Shown: positions 62,419 through 64,000 of the stretch, in pieces
Numbering within the stretch: position 1 is the first letter of the stretch
How the letters are laid out: every line of letters starts with the position of its first letter
NCBI RefSeq assembly: GCF_000718635.1
Contig: NZ_JOBF01000025.1
Location: 1 to 64,000 of the forward strand
Direction: 5' to 3'
DNA from: Streptomyces varsoviensis
Lineage (GTDB): Bacteria; Actinomycetota; Actinomycetes; Streptomycetales; Streptomycetaceae
DNA length: 64,000 bases
Translations under genes and position numbers: made by a program
Notes under the pieces: model-generated
What the model saw: the letters and a program-made list of their open reading frames with translations, nothing else
What the model was told of the DNA's origin: nothing
Database searches by the model: none

Positions 62419-62891
62419 TGGCGGCGCCCGGGGTACGACTCGTGCAGAAGGTGTCCGCCACCAAGACCTTCGCGAAGGTCGCCCCGTTCGTCATCCCCGC
62501 CATGGACCGCGCCGTGCACCGGCTCACACGGGGCAGAGTGCTGCTCAGCGCCCAGATGCTGCCCGGAGTGATACTCACGGCGACCGGCGCCAGGAGCGGG
62601 CAGTCACGGAGTACGCCGCTGGCCTGTATGCCGCGGGACGACGGCACCTGGCTGCTCGTCGGCTCCAACTTCGGCCGGCCCGGCCACCCCGCCTGGACCG
62701 CGAATCTGCTGGCGCACCCGGAGGCGCGGGTGAGCTGGCAGGGGCAGGACATCGCCGTACGGGCCCGGCTGCTCGACGGGGCGGAGCGGGCGGCGGCGTG
62801 GGCGGCGGTGCTGGAGTTCTGGCCCCCGTACGCGAAGTACCAGGAGCGCGTGGACCGCGAGATCAGACTGTTCCGACTCGAACGGCGTTGA
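62418..62891 (+). CDS. Deazaflavin-dependent (Ddn-type) oxidoreductase
   Basis: Ddn/nitroreductase family split-barrel protein that uses F420 in many actinobacteria, 157 residues. VILTATGARSGQSRSTPLAC is the family signature, with GTWLLVGSNFGRPGHPAWTA and NLLAHPEARVSW completing the F420-binding core. It may reduce an enone or quinone-like intermediate. The ATG overlaps the acyl-CoA dehydrogenase stop by one base. Its stop codon lies inside the first unit of a 20-bp tandem repeat. Confidence 0.9.
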   Translation: MAAPGVRLVQKVSATKTFAKVAPFVIPAMDRAVHRLTRGRVLLSAQMLPGVILTATGARSGQSRSTPLACMPRDDGTWLLVGSNFGRPGHPAWTANLLAHPEARVSWQGQDIAVRARLLDGAERAAAWAAVLEFWPPYAKYQERVDREIRLFRLERR

Positions 62892-62990
62892 TCCGACTCG
62901 GACGGCGTTGATCCGACTCGAACGGCGCTGATCCGACTCGAACGGCGCTGATCCGACTCGGACGGCGCTGTTCCGACTGGAACGGCGCTG
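62871..62990. repeat. Six-copy 20-bp tandem repeat spanning a stop codon
   Basis: Exact period of 20 bp, units at 62871, 62891, 62911, 62931, 62951 and 62971, consensus (A/T)TCCGACTCG(A/G)ACGGCG(T/C)TG. The first unit codes the last residues (FRLERR) of the Ddn-like protein and the TGA at its junction ends the gene. The array lies in a 385-bp convergent gap with no other gene. Confidence 0.95.
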
Positions 62991-63166
62991 AGCGTTCCGC
63001 CGGGGGAGACCGGAGGAGACCGGAGGAAAAGCGACGACGGCGGCGGAACCGTCCGCGGGTGCGGTGCACCATGGTCGGCCGCGAAAAGGACCGCGATCGA
63101 GGTTTGGATCGTCGGGAGCGACTGAGGTGCGCGATTGTTTTCGGCTGCCTATATGTCGTCCGGATG

Positions 63167-63211
63167 CCGCAGCGGCGGATCTCTCGGCACCCGAGAGATC
63201 CGCCGCTGCGG
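63167..63211. terminator. 21-bp perfect hairpin, 3-nt loop
   Basis: Arms 63167-63187 and 63191-63211 pair perfectly (starting CCGCAGCGGCGGATCTCTCG) around CAC, between convergent transcripts ending at 62891 and 63277. Strong bidirectional terminator without U-tract. Confidence 0.9.
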
Positions 63212-63276
63212 TGACAGGACGTTGGCGGAGCGGCCACGCGGCCGGGCGCGGTGCTCCGAAGTCAGCGCGCGGGCGC

Positions 63277-63924
63277 TTACTTCGTCGGCTTCTTGCCGGT
63301 GATGCCCAGATGCACGAGCAGCGCCAGGCTGGGCTTGAGCTCGGCCTGCTTGACGCCCCAGCTCTGGAAGCCCTTCTGGTGCGCGGCGACCGCGGCGAGC
63401 ATCGCGACGAGCGAGCCCGCCATGGCCGCGGGGCTGACGTCCTTGTCCACCTTGCCCTTGGACTGGAGTTCCTTGACCGCGTCCGTGAGGGAGTTGGTGA
63501 CGGCGTTGAGGATCTTCATGCGGATCTTGTAGAACCGCTTGTCGCCCTCGGCTGCCCCCAGGTCGACGACGCGCAGGATCGCGTCGTGCTTGCGCCAGAA
63601 GCCGAGGAAGCCGTCCACGAGCTCCTCGGCGGTCTGCCAGCCGGACTTGCCGGCCCATGAGCGCCCGGCGACGAGGTCGGTCAGGCTCGCGCCCTCCGTC
63701 GCCATCTCCTCGGCGAGTTCGAGGACGGCGCCCTCCACATCGGGGAAGTACTGGTAGAAGGTGGCGGGCGAGGTGCCCGCCTTGCGGGCGACGTCGATGA
63801 CCTTGACGTCGCGGTACGGCTCGGTGCTGAGCATTTCGCTGAGGCAGTCGAGCAGCTTCTGCCGCGTCGCCTGGCCGCGTCGCCCGGCCACTCGGCCGTC
63901 GACGGTGCGTACTTGTCCTGTCAT
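63277..63924 (-). CDS. TetR-family regulator, candidate regulon repressor
   Basis: A 215-residue TetR regulator. The N-terminal HTH region reads RQKLLDCLSEMLSTEPYRDV then KVIDVARKAGTSPATFYQYF (about 39-58). The C-terminal ligand domain contains ELAEEMATEGASLTDLVAGR and AAHQKGFQSWGVKQ. It stands at the right edge of the catabolic island, and its ATG (63924) overlaps a degenerate copy of the regulon palindrome (63918-63932), as in autoregulated TetR genes. The TetR protein at 11521 is too far away and has its own operator. CoA-thioester effectors are likely by analogy with lipid-catabolic TetR proteins. Confidence 0.9.
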   Translation of the reverse strand: MTGQVRTVDGRVAGRRGQATRQKLLDCLSEMLSTEPYRDVKVIDVARKAGTSPATFYQYFPDVEGAVLELAEEMATEGASLTDLVAGRSWAGKSGWQTAEELVDGFLGFWRKHDAILRVVDLGAAEGDKRFYKIRMKILNAVTNSLTDAVKELQSKGKVDKDVSPAAMAGSLVAMLAAVAAHQKGFQSWGVKQAELKPSLALLVHLGITGKKPTK

Positions 63925-63932
63925 GCCGTCAG
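63918..63932. promoter_or_regulatory. Degenerate regulon operator (CTGTCATGCCGTCAG)
   Basis: Two changes from the 12 fixed positions of CTGACGnnnCGTCAG, one intact CGTCAG half. It overlaps the TetR start codon, consistent with autoregulation. Weak on its own. Confidence 0.45.
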
Positions 63933-64000
63933 CTTACCGAGGGGTGATCGGATCGCGATTCGGCTGCCTGCAAATGGGGGCCGGGGGGCGGGCCCCCGCG

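Noticed and set aside
38808..62891. Classical steroid-degradation cluster
   Set aside because: Ring-cleavage genes (KstD, KshAB, HsaACD) are absent from the window, so only a side-chain or alicyclic pathway can be argued.

Overview
The window is a GC-rich, densely packed actinobacterial chromosome segment, almost certainly Streptomyces. The evidence is developmental genes read directly from the sequence (a WhiD-type WhiB protein next to a BldM-type regulator behind a sigma-BldN-like promoter), a groES-groEL1 operon with two CIRCE operators and a His-rich GroEL tail, frequent GTG/TTG starts, ATGA/GTGA gene overlaps and Streptomyces-style GC hairpins. No tRNA, rRNA, insertion sequence, integrase, CRISPR array or replication origin was seen.

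Left part, about 0.2-20 kb (housekeeping): NAD(P)HX repair (nnr), alanine racemase, an alpha/beta hydrolase, the t6A-synthesis genes tsaE and tsaB with rimI (tsaD, usually next, is absent), an arylamine N-acetyltransferase, a PaaK-like adenylate-forming enzyme paired with a hydrolase, a divergent TetR/MFS efflux pair sharing a palindrome, an RNA-methyltransferase-like protein, a 1.2-kb gene-free tract carrying repeated GCCCGGCGTTTGAGGG elements, then groES-groEL.

Middle part, about 19-39 kb (development, nucleotide metabolism, envelope, signalling): an SDR and a MOSC protein divergent from a LysR regulator, whiD, bldM, a SigD/ShbA-like sigma factor, guaB and a guaB3-type paralogue without the IMPDH cysteine, two tandem paralogous membrane proteins, an MreB/Mbl-like protein with an insertion, a nucleotide-sugar dehydrogenase without its catalytic cysteine, glpD, an intact membrane Ser/Thr kinase and, next to it, a pseudokinase whose C-lobe is split off by about 320 low-complexity residues.

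Right part, about 39-64 kb: a large catabolic island for CoA thioesters. It holds an AMP-forming acyl-CoA ligase, an NDP-forming acyl-CoA synthetase, four acyl-CoA dehydrogenases, an enoyl-CoA hydratase, two oxidoreductases (SDR and Zn-ADH), an aldehyde dehydrogenase, an amidohydrolase-2 protein, a cyclase-family hydrolase, a DoxX protein, a DUF35 zinc-ribbon/OB-fold protein, a thiolase-fold protein lacking the nucleophilic cysteine (as in Ltp2-type aldolases), a flavin reductase and a deazaflavin-type oxidoreductase. Eight copies of a 15-bp palindrome, consensus CTGACGnnnCGTCAG, lie only in the promoter regions of these operons. They tie the island into one regulon, probably controlled by the TetR-family gene at its right end, whose start codon overlaps a degenerate copy. 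The gene mix resembles steroid/terpenoid side-chain or alicyclic-acid degradation. The substrate cannot be read from sequence, and this regulon is the best candidate for an undescribed system here.
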